Assembly: GCA_965275915.1 (NCBI GenBank) | Contig: CBDHYI010000007.1 | Coordinates: 1,426,001 to 1,490,000, forward strand | Source: JBDWFY01 sp965275915 | Lineage (GTDB): Bacteria; Pseudomonadota; Alphaproteobacteria; Rhizobiales; Stappiaceae | Direction: 5' to 3' | DNA length: 64,000 nucleotides | Shown: positions 6,512 through 15,019 of the stretch, piece after piece | How the letters are laid out: each line of letters opens with the position of its first letter | Numbering within the stretch: position 1 is the stretch's first letter | Translations under genes and position numbers: made by a program | Notes under the pieces: generated by a model | Seen by the model: the letters and a program-made list of their open reading frames with translations, nothing else | The model's database searches: none | What the model was told of the DNA's origin: nothing

Positions 6512-8713
6512 TTAGCTCCGCATCCCCGGAGCCAAATTTCCGAATTCCTCAGCCATGATTTTCTGAGTTTTGAATTCCGGGGTTTCCCGGTAGCCCCCAA
6601 GCCACAGCAAGTCCTCAACGTGAGGGCTTTCCCCCGCGTCGATCTGCGCCTGAAGGTCAAGTGCGCGCCGGTACCTCTGAGCGGGTGTTTCCGGCAGTCT
6701 GGTGACGCTTCCCGTACTCGTTACAGCAGCGGGTGTTTCCTCTGTTTTTTCGGCTTGATCCGCCAACAACTGCTTGTGCAGATCGTTGGCGCTTTCGCTC
6801 ATTGGCGCTCGCCGTTTTGTCCGATCAACCGCCGCGTCCAGGGCGGCGGATATTTCGGGAGTTTCCTGCCGGGTTTCCGGCTTCGGAAGGGAGACGATGT
6901 TCGGAACGTCGCGGCTGGCGACATTCAGAACACGTTCGATCAGGGCCGGTCCCTTGGAGATCTCACGCATGTCGCGTTTGATCTCTCTGGTTGCCTCGGC
7001 CAGTTTCTCCGCCTGGATTTCCTTCGCGGCTTTGACGAATGTTTCGGGGTGAATGCCTGAATATTCAGGACAGATGCCTTCGCCCAGGAAGGCGCCGCCA
7101 TCATCCGAATAGGCAAGCACGCGGCCAAGGTCGGCCGGGTCCTGCCGGACGAAAACACGGGTGCCGGGCATGATTTCAGGAGCGAGATATTGCCGGTGCT
7201 CAATGCGGATGCCGAATTTCGTGACAACACGGTATCCGTCCTTGCCCGCAGCGGGCATCAGCAGGAGATCAAGCGCCCGCTCGTCCACCGTCTTGATCGT
7301 TGCAACAGATGCGGCGGCGACCTGAAACGGTGTCTGTCCCTTCAGACCGGAATGCGAACGGTGCTCGTAGACCTTTTCGAGCCATTCATCGACTTTGCCC
7401 TGCAGCTCGTCTGCAGTCAGTTCGACGCCGAATATCTCCGCATCGCTTTCGCCCAGGCGGGCGGCAAAGGACCGGCGGGCTTCGATGGCTTTTCGATCCG
7501 CGACCGAGTGGCCAATGAAGCCGGGCAGAAGCGGGCCGACATCGCGTTGAAACGTGCCTATGACGCGCTCGACATGGCCTTTTTGCTGCGGCTGGTAAGC
7601 GTCGGATATATCCATCTCTATGCCGAGCGACACAAACAATCGCTTGGTGTCTTTGGCGACGAAATCGGACCCGTTGTCCGTCTTGATTATGTGGGGAACC
7701 CCCCATGCTAAAATCGCCTTTCTGATCATCAGAGCGACGGCCGACGCACGGGGGGTTTTGGAAAGCGTAATGATGGTTCGCCGTGTGGCGATATCGATGC
7801 AGGCATAGAGAGAGTAACGGCCATCGATACAGAGGGCATCGACGGGAGATGCATCGATCTGCCAGAGGGCATTCACTTCGCTGATATGGCGGAGAGAGCC
7901 GACACCTGACAGCGACAACTCCGACCGGAACTTGTCCGGGTTTGTCAGCTTGATAAGGGCGGTTTTATTGTCCTCTTTAAGCCGCTTCAAAGCATGCTGG
8001 AAGGTGCGGACTGGCGGCATGTTGACCATGCCTTTTGCGCCTTCAATCCGGTCTCCGAATTCGTCCCGGCAAATGATGCGGACATTGGCGGCAGACAGAT
8101 GCGGTTGCTTCGCGATCAGGGCGAGAATGAAGGCACGGACGCGGCCGCCATTGGCGATGTCAAGAATACCGCGACCGGACCGGGCTTTGGACCGGTCGAC
8201 AGCCAGAGCGTTTATCTTGCCGCTCTTTTCGGCCTGCGCCCAACGTTCCAGCGACCGCTTGGAAATTTTCGGCAGGATGTCGCGTACCCAATCGTCAACC
8301 GCCAGCGCGCCGGTATTGTACTTGTCGACAAAGATCTGCCGCTTGCTTGCCTGGGCGAGATTGAGACCGGCCGACAGGCGTTCAAAGGCTTTGACAACGG
8401 CAATACGCGCGTCGCGCTCCAGGGCCGCTTTGCCAGAAACACCGGACACACAATCCCGCACGTTGTCGTTGGCAAGATCGGATGCCGGTACCGCGTCTTT
8501 CAGGTGGGTCTGCCGGTAGGCCATCTGTGCCAGCGTCGGCAGAATTGAAATGTGATATTCCATGCCGCCGCCCCGAGCCTCCCGGCGACGGGCTAGCGAC
8601 GGATTGTCGTTCCATCCTTCCCGCTCCGCGAGTATTCGGATTGCGCGCTTGGTTGTCGGCAGTTCCGGGAGCCGTTCGGCGGCCAGTTCCTTTGCGGTCA
8701 GCCACTCTTTCAT
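6512..8713 (-). CDS. MuA-type DDE transposase
   Basis: A 733-residue transposase. Residues 1-65 match the Mu-type winged HTH (KEWLTAKELAAERLPELPTT), the DNA-binding part that meets the phage enhancer. The catalytic core holds D287 (WQIDAS), D346 (IKTDNGSDF) and E382 (GHVERVIG), a DD35E triad, followed by the Mu-type C-terminal beta-barrel domain and a Lys/Arg-rich tail that would contact the B ATPase. The start is the ATG at 8713, which overlaps the upstream stop (ATGA) after GGGGAG; an in-frame ATG at 8728 is possible. It carries out replicative transposition of the phage. The triad and length look intact. Confidence 0.95.
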   Translation of the reverse strand: MKEWLTAKELAAERLPELPTTKRAIRILAEREGWNDNPSLARRREARGGGMEYHISILPTLAQMAYRQTHLKDAVPASDLANDNVRDCVSGVSGKAALERDARIAVVKAFERLSAGLNLAQASKRQIFVDKYNTGALAVDDWVRDILPKISKRSLERWAQAEKSGKINALAVDRSKARSGRGILDIANGGRVRAFILALIAKQPHLSAANVRIICRDEFGDRIEGAKGMVNMPPVRTFQHALKRLKEDNKTALIKLTNPDKFRSELSLSGVGSLRHISEVNALWQIDASPVDALCIDGRYSLYACIDIATRRTIITLSKTPRASAVALMIRKAILAWGVPHIIKTDNGSDFVAKDTKRLFVSLGIEMDISDAYQPQQKGHVERVIGTFQRDVGPLLPGFIGHSVADRKAIEARRSFAARLGESDAEIFGVELTADELQGKVDEWLEKVYEHRSHSGLKGQTPFQVAAASVATIKTVDERALDLLLMPAAGKDGYRVVTKFGIRIEHRQYLAPEIMPGTRVFVRQDPADLGRVLAYSDDGGAFLGEGICPEYSGIHPETFVKAAKEIQAEKLAEATREIKRDMREISKGPALIERVLNVASRDVPNIVSLPKPETRQETPEISAALDAAVDRTKRRAPMSESANDLHKQLLADQAEKTEETPAAVTSTGSVTRLPETPAQRYRRALDLQAQIDAGESPHVEDLLWLGGYRETPEFKTQKIMAEEFGNLAPGMRS

Positions 8714-9174
8714 CGACGCGCTCCCCATTCGGCTCTGAGCACGTCTTTTCGGGCGGCAATCTCTTTCTCTTTTTCTTCCAGAAGCTGGAGTTCGATGATG
8801 TGTTCGTATTGTTCCGGAACAGCCACGTAGCCGAACATGCCGGGGATGAAACCGAGCAGGTCATACGCTTCCGTTGCAGTGATCAGAGCGATGAACGCAT
8901 CAAGCGGAATTCTGTGTTCGCCGCTTGATTCCGAAGCCCATTTGTCGAGCATTGCGGAGGAAACAGACCGGTCAAGAAATGCCGAGATATCTCGGGCGAC
9001 ATCGACCCGTTTTCTGCCGTCATCCTTAGCATCGCGGAGGGCACGCGACACAATGCGGGCGATGCGGTTGTCAAGCGCGCCACGGCCGGTCACGTCATCG
9101 CTGTAACCGGCCGCGACTTTCGGCGGTTGCCAGTTGAACAGATCCTTGGTGCGGGTGTCGCGTTTGGATGGCAT
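8710..9174 (-). CDS. phage early protein upstream of transposase, HTH-like (154 aa)
   Basis: Not assigned to a named family. Residues ~45-75 (VDVARDISAFLDRSVSSAMLDKWAS) look like a helix-turn-helix, and the C-terminus is a long Glu/Lys-rich helix (LLEEKEKEIAARK) that may form a coiled coil. It starts just after the parB-like stop and overlaps the transposase gene by 4 bp, so it is made together with MuA. A DNA-binding helper of transposition or early control is a reasonable guess. Confidence 0.65.
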   Translation of the reverse strand: MPSKRDTRTKDLFNWQPPKVAAGYSDDVTGRGALDNRIARIVSRALRDAKDDGRKRVDVARDISAFLDRSVSSAMLDKWASESSGEHRIPLDAFIALITATEAYDLLGFIPGMFGYVAVPEQYEHIIELQLLEEKEKEIAARKDVLRAEWGARR

Positions 9175-10125
9175 CTAAGCAGTCCTCGCGGCTAGCCACT
9201 GCTGGATCGCCTCGGCGTGCAATTCGAAGAACCGCCGCTGATCGTCAAGTTTGAGTTTTGAGAACGATTGAGAGGTTTTTTCCCAGGCTCTGAGAGGCGC
9301 GGGTTTTGGAGTTCTGTCGAGGATCGCAAGGGCTTCGGAGACCGTGTTTGCGGTCCGCCTTTCGCACAAGACCATATCGCAGATTTCGTGCTGTATCGGT
9401 TCGGTCTGGACAGCGAGTAAAAGAAGCTCTTTTTGATTGTCAGCCAGCGGATGCGGTGCGATCCGGTCGCGCAATTCTTCCGGTATTTTTGCTATTTTCA
9501 AGGAACGGAAAATGTCGCGCCGGGACAGTCCGAAAACGCGTTGCGCTTCTTCCGAAAAACTGCTGGCAAACCGGGAAACAGCGTTGTTCTCGATCAAAAG
9601 TGCCAACTTGGCACTTTGATCCTGAACGCTGCCAAGTTCACTTTCGGGATCAATTAGTGCCATGTTGGCACTAATTCCCTTTTGCGCCGCACCGGTTGCT
9701 TTCTGCCGTCCGGTTTTGGCCTTCTGGCTTCGGCGATCGCCGCCTCGTTTGGCCTTGCCGTGGATAGCCTCGAAACTCTCCCGCCACACCGCGATACTGA
9801 CCGCCCGTTCAAGGACTGTCAGTTCGAACCGTTCCATGTTCTCGCGGATCTCTTTCAGGCGGATTGCCTGAGCGGACGCAAATTCGTCTTCGGAGAACAC
9901 CGTGGCGGTGATTGTCTCGCGCTTCAAAAGCTTCGCGGCGTCCAGCCTATGGCCACCGGTGATAAGCTCGAATTCGTCCTTTCCGACGGACAGAACATCG
10001 ATGGGAGAATCGTGACCGTTCTTTTCGATGCTGGCTGCCAGCGCTTTTACGCGATCCGGCAGAACGCGACGGACCCTCTTTCCAATGATGATTTTGTCGA
10101 CCGGAATATCCTGGCGAACGCTCAT
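9175..10125 (-). CDS. ParB/Spo0J-like protein in phage early operon
   Basis: The 316-residue protein has an N-terminal ParB domain: PVDKI at residue 8, then the GGHRLDAAKLL motif (about residues 58-68) that corresponds to the CTP-binding GERR/GGHR box of ParB. A basic stretch (KRGGDRRSQKAKTGRQ) and helical C-terminal part follow. Chromosomal ParB spreads on DNA near parS; phage ParB-like proteins of this kind have been annotated in other Mu-like phages but their role is not clear. No partner ParA is in view. The start follows GAGG. Confidence 0.85.
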   Translation of the reverse strand: MSVRQDIPVDKIIIGKRVRRVLPDRVKALAASIEKNGHDSPIDVLSVGKDEFELITGGHRLDAAKLLKRETITATVFSEDEFASAQAIRLKEIRENMERFELTVLERAVSIAVWRESFEAIHGKAKRGGDRRSQKAKTGRQKATGAAQKGISANMALIDPESELGSVQDQSAKLALLIENNAVSRFASSFSEEAQRVFGLSRRDIFRSLKIAKIPEELRDRIAPHPLADNQKELLLLAVQTEPIQHEICDMVLCERRTANTVSEALAILDRTPKPAPLRAWEKTSQSFSKLKLDDQRRFFELHAEAIQQWLAARTA

Positions 10126-10211
10126 GCTTTGGCCTCAAGACGTTGGGAGCCGGAGAATTCTGCGAAAAACGGGGAATGCCGTCCGCAAAACGAAAAAGGC
10201 GGACGGGATCT

Positions 10212-10532
10212 TCACCCCGCCCGCAGAACCTCGTCAGCAACGTTCGTTGTCTTTTGACTTTCGCCGGATCGCCTTTTGGCGCTAGAGTTGTTCGCGCTAT
10301 TGTGACGGACACCGTAATTCGGGAACAAAGTCTCGAACGGTTTTCCGAGGGCCTTGGCAATCGCTTCTGCGCCGGTGCGGCTCTGTCCGGCCAGACCCTG
10401 CCGGCATGCGCTCGGATAAAGTCCGGCAGCCTCGGCAATACCTGTGAGGGTAAGGCCCTGCCGTTCTACTTCCGCTTTGACGGCAAAGCGGTCGAACCGT
10501 TCCGGCTCGGTTTTGGGTTGCGGGTTCGTCAT
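10212..10532 (-). CDS. Ner-like DNA-binding regulator
   Basis: Residues 13-72 match the Ner/Nlp family of Mu: 'FAVKAEVERQGLTLTGIAEA' helix, the recognition helix 'PSACRQGLAG', then 'GAEAIAKALGKPFETLFPNY'. Ner in Mu shuts down early and repressor transcription by binding between the divergent promoters. The start follows AAGGAG. The first gene of the early operon, it faces the repressor across a 242-bp operator region. The C-terminal 30 residues are charged and probably disordered. Confidence 0.88.
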   Translation of the reverse strand: MTNPQPKTEPERFDRFAVKAEVERQGLTLTGIAEAAGLYPSACRQGLAGQSRTGAEAIAKALGKPFETLFPNYGVRHNSANNSSAKRRSGESQKTTNVADEVLRAG

Positions 10533-10545
10533 GAAAGCTCCTTGA

Positions 10546-10572
10546 AACCGGTTCTCGCAAAGCCGGTTTTTT
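10546..10572 (+). terminator. terminator-like hairpin in ner leader
   Basis: Inverted repeat AACCGG / CCGGTT with an 11-nt loop followed on the plus strand by TTTTTT. On the plus strand it looks like an intrinsic terminator, opposite to ner. It might block antisense transcription into the operator or repressor, or may only be a leader hairpin of the ner mRNA. Confidence 0.4.
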
Positions 10573-10637
10573 CGGGTGATAGAAACAACGATTGATGCAG
10601 CGAGTGTCGCACATTAGTACGAATACATCAATAATAA

Positions 10638-10686
10638 TTCGTCTATATGTACGTTTTCGCGTTTGATATTCGTCTTAATAGACGAA
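10638..10686. promoter_or_regulatory. probable repressor/Ner operator
   Basis: A perfect palindrome TTCGTCT-taat-AGACGAA lies at 10669-10686, and a second copy of the half-site TTCGTCT is at 10638-10644. The sites lie between divergent ner and repressor genes in an AT-rich stretch, as expected for the operator that the repressor and Ner share. The binding protein is inferred. Confidence 0.6.
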
Positions 10687-10774
10687 GTTGTGGTGCTATA
10701 TGTATGAAAAATTTGAAGAAATCTTAACCAGTAAGGATCGGCATCCAACGCAGAAGTGGCTTCGGAGCTAGCTC

Positions 10775-11245
10775 ATGAACGATTATCCGTTCAAGGGTCG
10801 GCTCGAAACGCTGATGGGAGAACAGAACAAAAGCGAGTTCGCACGAATGTGCGGCGTGTCAGAGAGCTCTATACGCAAGTACCTTAGTGGAACGCAGCCT
10901 CGAATGGATGCACTTGCTCAAATCGCCGAAGCGACAGGAGCGTCTATCGAATGGCTGGCCACCGGGAGAGGTGCTCCGTTTCCAGTGGATGTATCATTGG
11001 AAATAGCGCGCAAGCTCGACATGAAAGAGCAATATGCCCAAGCCGTTTATTTCCGCATTTGTGAAAAGCAGAAGGAACACAACGTCTCTTTTAAACCTGA
11101 AAATGTGTGGTTCGCCGTATCCATGATCAACAAATTAATGATCGAGAAGTATGAAGGCGAAGACGCCACGGAGGAGCAGTTGGAAGAGGTTCTTTCCTAC
11201 TACGTTGACGAACTCGTCAAGAAGGCCGGTTGGGCGTCCTGGTAG
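10775..11245 (+). CDS. phage repressor, Cro/C1-type HTH (156 aa)
   Basis: Residues 4-65 form a Cro/C1-like helix-turn-helix: 'NKSEFARMCGVSESSIRKYL' followed by 'QPRMDALAQIAEATG' and the 'IEWLATG' end typical of lambdoid and Mu-like repressors. There is no S24 peptidase domain; the C-terminal ~90 residues are helical and acidic and may mediate oligomerisation. Start follows GGAG. It is the only plus-strand gene of the prophage, directed toward the L end as the Mu c gene is, and likely binds the palindrome just upstream to keep the phage lysogenic. Confidence 0.85.
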   Translation: MNDYPFKGRLETLMGEQNKSEFARMCGVSESSIRKYLSGTQPRMDALAQIAEATGASIEWLATGRGAPFPVDVSLEIARKLDMKEQYAQAVYFRICEKQKEHNVSFKPENVWFAVSMINKLMIEKYEGEDATEEQLEEVLSYYVDELVKKAGWASW

Positions 11246-11698
11246 CGCTACAGCCGTTTAAATAAAGTGGGAACAAACTACATTTATAGCGCTTAGTAAG
11301 CAGTTTTCACAATTCATGATTGATACCCGAATCCCCTAAATTTGCGGGGCGGAGTACGCTACTACTCCGCGTTAGGCGCTGTGACCGCCCGTATCGTGAA
11401 ATCCACGCCCGCCGCCCGCGCGGGCAACATGGATGTCAGGGGGCAACGCCATTGAGGAAAATTGAATGCGACTACAGGAGATTGCTGGCATCAAACTATA
11501 AAATTCATGACAAAAATAGTATATTGCGGTGTCTCGTTATCTCCCTCACAAGGCTCGCACGCAGAGCTGTTACTCACATATAATGGGCCCAAATACGGCC
11601 ACAACAACTACCGATTGAACTCAACAGAATTAACAATATTTCACGTATCTGCACGGCCCATCGCCACACCATTTTACATCCTCGTAAAACATCATTCT

Positions 11699-11719
11699 GG
11701 GGGAAAGTTCATTTCCCCC
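11699..11719. repeat. palindrome, copy 1 of a duplicated ~60-bp module
   Basis: Perfect inverted repeat with arms GGGGGAAA and TTTCCCCC around a 5-nt loop, followed by TTAAAAAGCC. About 40 bp later comes CGCTGTTTGGTTT. The same order of elements recurs about 105 bp downstream. Confidence 0.7.
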
Positions 11720-11803
11720 TTAAAAAGCCAGCGAAATCTGACGTTTTGCGCTTAACACGCTGTTTGGTTTAGATAATCTCTGATTTGCAATTGGTTTCTC
11801 TAA

Positions 11804-11822
11804 GTGGGAAGTCATTTCCCCC
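11804..11822. repeat. palindrome, copy 2 of a duplicated ~60-bp module
   Basis: Inverted repeat with inner arms GGGAA/TTCCC, followed by CCTTAAAAACC and, about 40 bp later, GCGCTGTTTGTTGGTTT. It is a degenerate copy of the module starting at 11699. Confidence 0.6.
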
Positions 11823-11916
11823 TTAAAAACCGGATGAACTCGACCAGGCAGACTTATAATTAAGCGCTGTTTGTTGGTTTTCTTGAGGTTTTCGGCAGGA
11901 TTTCTTTTTCACACAA

Positions 11917-11935
11917 CGCCATTTGATCTTGCGCG
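11917..11935 (-). repeat. phage end repeat L3, probable transposase-binding site
   Basis: CGCCATTTGATCTTGCGCG, identical to the copy at 11960 and one base different from the one at 12077. All three are in the same orientation. Mu has three MuA-binding sites (L1-L3) at its L end with uneven spacing; the pattern here is alike. Confidence 0.75.
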
Positions 11936-11959
11936 GTCGGATGCGATTTACACCATTTG

Positions 11960-11978
11960 CGCCATTTGATCTTGCGCG
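11960..11978 (-). repeat. phage end repeat L2, probable transposase-binding site
   Basis: CGCCATTTGATCTTGCGCG, second copy, 43 bp from the L3 copy (start to start) and 117 bp from the terminal copy. Confidence 0.75.
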
Positions 11979-12076
11979 CTCATATCAACCGCGACAATTT
12001 TTTGAGACCCTATAAACGGCGGTTTTTTGCGGGTTTTACCGCCTAATCCCGGTTAATTCCACCCAATCCCGCCTGA

Positions 12077-12100
12077 CGCCATATGATCTTGCGCGTTACA
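12077..12100 (-). repeat. phage L-end terminus with end repeat L1
   Basis: CGCCATATGATCTTGCGCG at 12077-12095, then TTACA to 12100. Read on the minus strand the phage begins TGTAACGCGCAAG, with the repeat 5 bp from the terminus. Host-like recombinase coding sequence starts at 12101; the first 5 bases there (CCACG) would be the target-site duplication. Confidence 0.78.
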
Positions 12101-12519
<419 letters not shown>

Positions 12520-12632
12520 TTTCACATAACCGATTGCGAATGGTTCGGCAATGGGTTTTTGGAAAGATGGCCGGCCTGTCAGCGGTCGGACTTTTTCCGC
12601 CTTGCATTGGCGTTTCGCCGATTTCAGCGCTG

Positions 12633-13241
12633 TTATCCGGATTCGATAAAGGCAAATTCCCGAAAGGTTGCCAGACCGACAACCGCAAGCATGGCAAGAG
12701 CCATCAATACGTTGATCAGGAATTGGGTTCGCGGCGCAAGATTGAGGCGGTGAAGGGACACACCCGCCGTCAGCCATAGAAAATGGACGGGAAGCCAGAT
12801 CAGATTGATGATCACGAACTTCAGCGCAACCTCCGCCGAAAACGCACCGTGCCAGATCGGGAACCCGGTAAATATTGCGGTATTGACCGCGTAGGCTTTG
12901 GGATTGATCGCCTGAAGCATCAACCCGCCCACAAAGCCCGGTGGTTTGGGCGCGCCAATGAAGGCTATTTTGGTTCCCGAAAACGCGATCTTATAGGCAA
13001 GATAGAGAAGATAGCAGGCCGACGCCCAGAACAGCACGGTCCGGATAACGGGATCGGAGAGGAGAACCGCCGCCAGGCCGCTGACGACTGCCAGGGCAAC
13101 GAGATTGGTCCCGACAAACAGTCCGCCGACATAGATCACCCCTTCGCGGTAGCCGTAGCCAGATCCCACTCCGGCGGTGGTCAGAACCCCCGGACCAGGA
13201 GTGATCAGAAGCAGGAAGACAGCCAGAACGAAGGTCAGCAT
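12633..13241 (-). CDS. LysE/RhtB-family amino-acid exporter
   Basis: A 202-residue membrane protein with the LysE-family N-terminus (FLLLITPGPGVLTTAGVGSG; the conserved TPGP motif at residues 14-17) and about six hydrophobic segments. The family exports amino acids and related small molecules through the inner membrane, driven by proton motive force. Substrate cannot be read from sequence. Length is typical (about 205). It stands alone between tRNA-Arg and a HEAT-like gene, all on the minus strand. Confidence 0.88.
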   Translation of the reverse strand: MLTFVLAVFLLLITPGPGVLTTAGVGSGYGYREGVIYVGGLFVGTNLVALAVVSGLAAVLLSDPVIRTVLFWASACYLLYLAYKIAFSGTKIAFIGAPKPPGFVGGLMLQAINPKAYAVNTAIFTGFPIWHGAFSAEVALKFVIINLIWLPVHFLWLTAGVSLHRLNLAPRTQFLINVLMALAMLAVVGLATFREFAFIESG

Positions 13242-13365
13242 TTTTTGGACAGGGTCAGAGGGGACGGATTGTGAGGTGAGCCTCAGGACCGGATCATCCA
13301 GGCAAATTTTTGAAAATTCAATGGAAAACTATAACCGGTTTGCACAAGAGCGGGCCTGAACACAC

Positions 13366-13878
13366 TCAGCGCGCCTTTTCTTTCTTGAGAATATTACGGA
13401 TGCGCGCTTTGACCGAGGCTGGTTCGGATTCCAGTCCCTGTTGCAAAAGGTGCCCCACGCTCTCCCGATATTCGGGATACTGCCGCGACAACTCATAATA
13501 GCCGTTATAGGCCCAGGCCCGGACAAACTTGTTCTTGCTCGCAATGCAGCGCTCTAAAAACTCTTCGAATTCAAGGCGGTCGTCCCGGGCGATCTCAAGA
13601 TGGGCAACGCATTGCAGCACATGCAGGTCTGCCTCCCAGTGCTTAAGACCTGAAAGCTGACGCACTATTGCGCTGCATGATGTCCGGTCCACGCTGCCGC
13701 CGCCGTCAAGATGGTTCTTCAAAAGCCAGCTTGCGCCCTTTTGGAGCTGCGGTTCGCCCAAGAACGCAATGAGCGTCGGGGCAAGATGTTCGTTGTTTCT
13801 GAACCGCGGTGCGAGCTGTTTCAAAACATCGGTCGATTTACCGTCCCACGATAAAAGCTGTTGCCTGAGCCCATCCAT
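13366..13878 (-). CDS. HEAT-like repeat protein of unknown function (170 aa)
   Basis: An all-helical 170-residue protein with pairs of helices of HEAT type (LAPTLIAFLGEPQLQKGASWLLKNHL; EADLHVLQCVAHLE; FVRAWAYNGYYELSRQYPEY). No enzyme motif and no signal peptide are seen, so a cytoplasmic scaffold role is possible. It is transcribed away from the divergent DUF3179 gene; the 109-bp gap between them must hold both promoters. Confidence 0.7.
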   Translation of the reverse strand: MDGLRQQLLSWDGKSTDVLKQLAPRFRNNEHLAPTLIAFLGEPQLQKGASWLLKNHLDGGGSVDRTSCSAIVRQLSGLKHWEADLHVLQCVAHLEIARDDRLEFEEFLERCIASKNKFVRAWAYNGYYELSRQYPEYRESVGHLLQQGLESEPASVKARIRNILKKEKAR

Positions 13879-13987
13879 TTGTCAGCAAACCTCTCCCTGA
13901 CGCCAGCATTTTGGCCACGGCCTTGTGACTGGCAAGTGAAAACAGGCCGATGGTAAACTTACTTCGAGAATCCGGGGAGCGATTTTC

Positions 13988-14995
13988 ATGGTTCGATCCA
14001 CTTATCGGCCGATTTTCAGCGGCGTGATCGCAGTCGGCCTGATTATTCTCGGCGCGGCCGCAGCTCTCGCCGATGAAGCCGTGCCCGCCGGTTGGGCGGA
14101 CGAATGGCCCGATACGGATTTTTCCGTAATGGCCGTTTCTCCCGACGAGATTCTGAGCGGCGGCGTACCCAAGGACGGGATCCCGGCGCTCGACGGCGCG
14201 AACATGGGTCCCGCTTCTGAGGAAACCAATCTCGATCCGGCCGAACCTGTCATCACAGTGAAGATTGGCGAGACAGCGGCGCGGGCCTACCCGATCCGCT
14301 ACCTGACCTGGCATGAGATCGTCAATGACGATGAAGCGGCCGTTCCCATCGCGGTGACATTCTGTCCCCTGTGCAATTCGGCGCTTGTGTTCAATCGCGA
14401 TGTCAACGGTCAGACCCTCAGTTTCGGGGTTTCCGGTAAACTGCGGCATTCCGACATGGTGATGTATGACCGGCAAACCCAAAGCTGGTGGCAGCAGTTT
14501 ACCGGCGAGGCCATTGCCGGGGAGATGACGGGCGCCAAGCTGGATCCGGTGGTCAGCTGGATGGAAAGCTGGAGGAGCTTCAAGAAACGGAACCCATCAG
14601 GGCTGGTTATGCAACAGCCGCAAGGTCACGCGCGGCCTTACGGCAACAATCCTTATGTCGGATATGACAGCAGCGGATGGCCGTTTCTGTATAAAGGTGA
14701 AAAACCGCCCCACGGCATTCAGCCGCTGGCCCGAGTCGTCCGCGTTGGCGATCGGGCCTGGCCGGTTGAAAGGCTGACATCGGCGGGCGGATCCATCATC
14801 GAGGACGGGCTTGAAATCAGCTGGCGCGCCGGGATGGCCTCCGCGCTCGACGGACAGCGGATCGGAAAGAGCCGTGATGTCGGGGAGATCAGGGTAAAGG
14901 ATGCGGCCACCGGCAGGGACGTGCCGCATGAGGTGGTTTTTGCGTTTGCCTTTCATGCCTTCACACCGGACGGAAAGTGGATGCTGGGCCGCTGA
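13988..14995 (+). CDS. DUF3179 domain-containing exported protein
   Basis: The 335-residue protein begins with a signal peptide (hydrophobic residues 10-27, likely cleavage after AAALA around residue 28). The rest matches DUF3179: 'AYPIRYLTWHEIVND' then 'VTFCPLCNSALVFNR' with the conserved CPLC pair, 'FGVSGKLRHSDMVMYDRQT.SWWQQ' and 'NPYVGYDS'. The function of the family is not established; the CPxC motif and export suggest a periplasmic redox or metal role. It is convergent with the SDR gene, with only 24 bp between. Confidence 0.88.
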   Translation: MVRSTYRPIFSGVIAVGLIILGAAAALADEAVPAGWADEWPDTDFSVMAVSPDEILSGGVPKDGIPALDGANMGPASEETNLDPAEPVITVKIGETAARAYPIRYLTWHEIVNDDEAAVPIAVTFCPLCNSALVFNRDVNGQTLSFGVSGKLRHSDMVMYDRQTQSWWQQFTGEAIAGEMTGAKLDPVVSWMESWRSFKKRNPSGLVMQQPQGHARPYGNNPYVGYDSSGWPFLYKGEKPPHGIQPLARVVRVGDRAWPVERLTSAGGSIIEDGLEISWRAGMASALDGQRIGKSRDVGEIRVKDAATGRDVPHEVVFAFAFHAFTPDGKWMLGR

Positions 14996-15019
14996 ACCGG
15001 AGCCCCCTTCGGCCATCAG

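Larger units (their letters stand above)
1..12100 (-). mobile_element. Mu-like transposable prophage, early region and L end (continues left of window)
   Basis: Gene order matches phage Mu read from its L end: repressor facing the end, then on the other strand Ner, transposase A, ATPase B, small early genes, GemA and a Mor-type activator. The boundary at 12100 is inferred from three facts. The minus strand there starts 5'-TGTAACGCGC, as Mu-family ends start TGT. A 19-bp repeat recurs three times inside the end. Coding sequence of an unrelated serine recombinase begins directly outside. The late (head and tail) genes and the R end must lie left of base 1. Confidence 0.88.
11246..12100. other. 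non-coding L-end region of the prophage
   Basis: About 855 bp between the repressor stop and the phage end with no convincing gene. It holds a hairpin with arms GCGGAGT/ACTCCGC at 11349-11370, a 12-bp palindrome GCCCGCGCGGGC at 11414-11425, two related palindromes (11699 and 11804) and three 19-bp end repeats. Open frames in this stretch rely on alternative starts and have unlikely composition. In Mu the corresponding interval is shorter. Confidence 0.7.

Noticed and set aside
11320..11755. Two plus-strand frames of 87 and 97 codons near the phage end
   Set aside because: One depends on a TTG start without a ribosome site, both overlap hairpins and have non-protein-like composition.
11917..12095. 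CRISPR array from the 19-bp repeats
   Set aside because: Only three copies, with spacers of unequal length (24 and 98 bp) and no cas genes; the phage end explains them.
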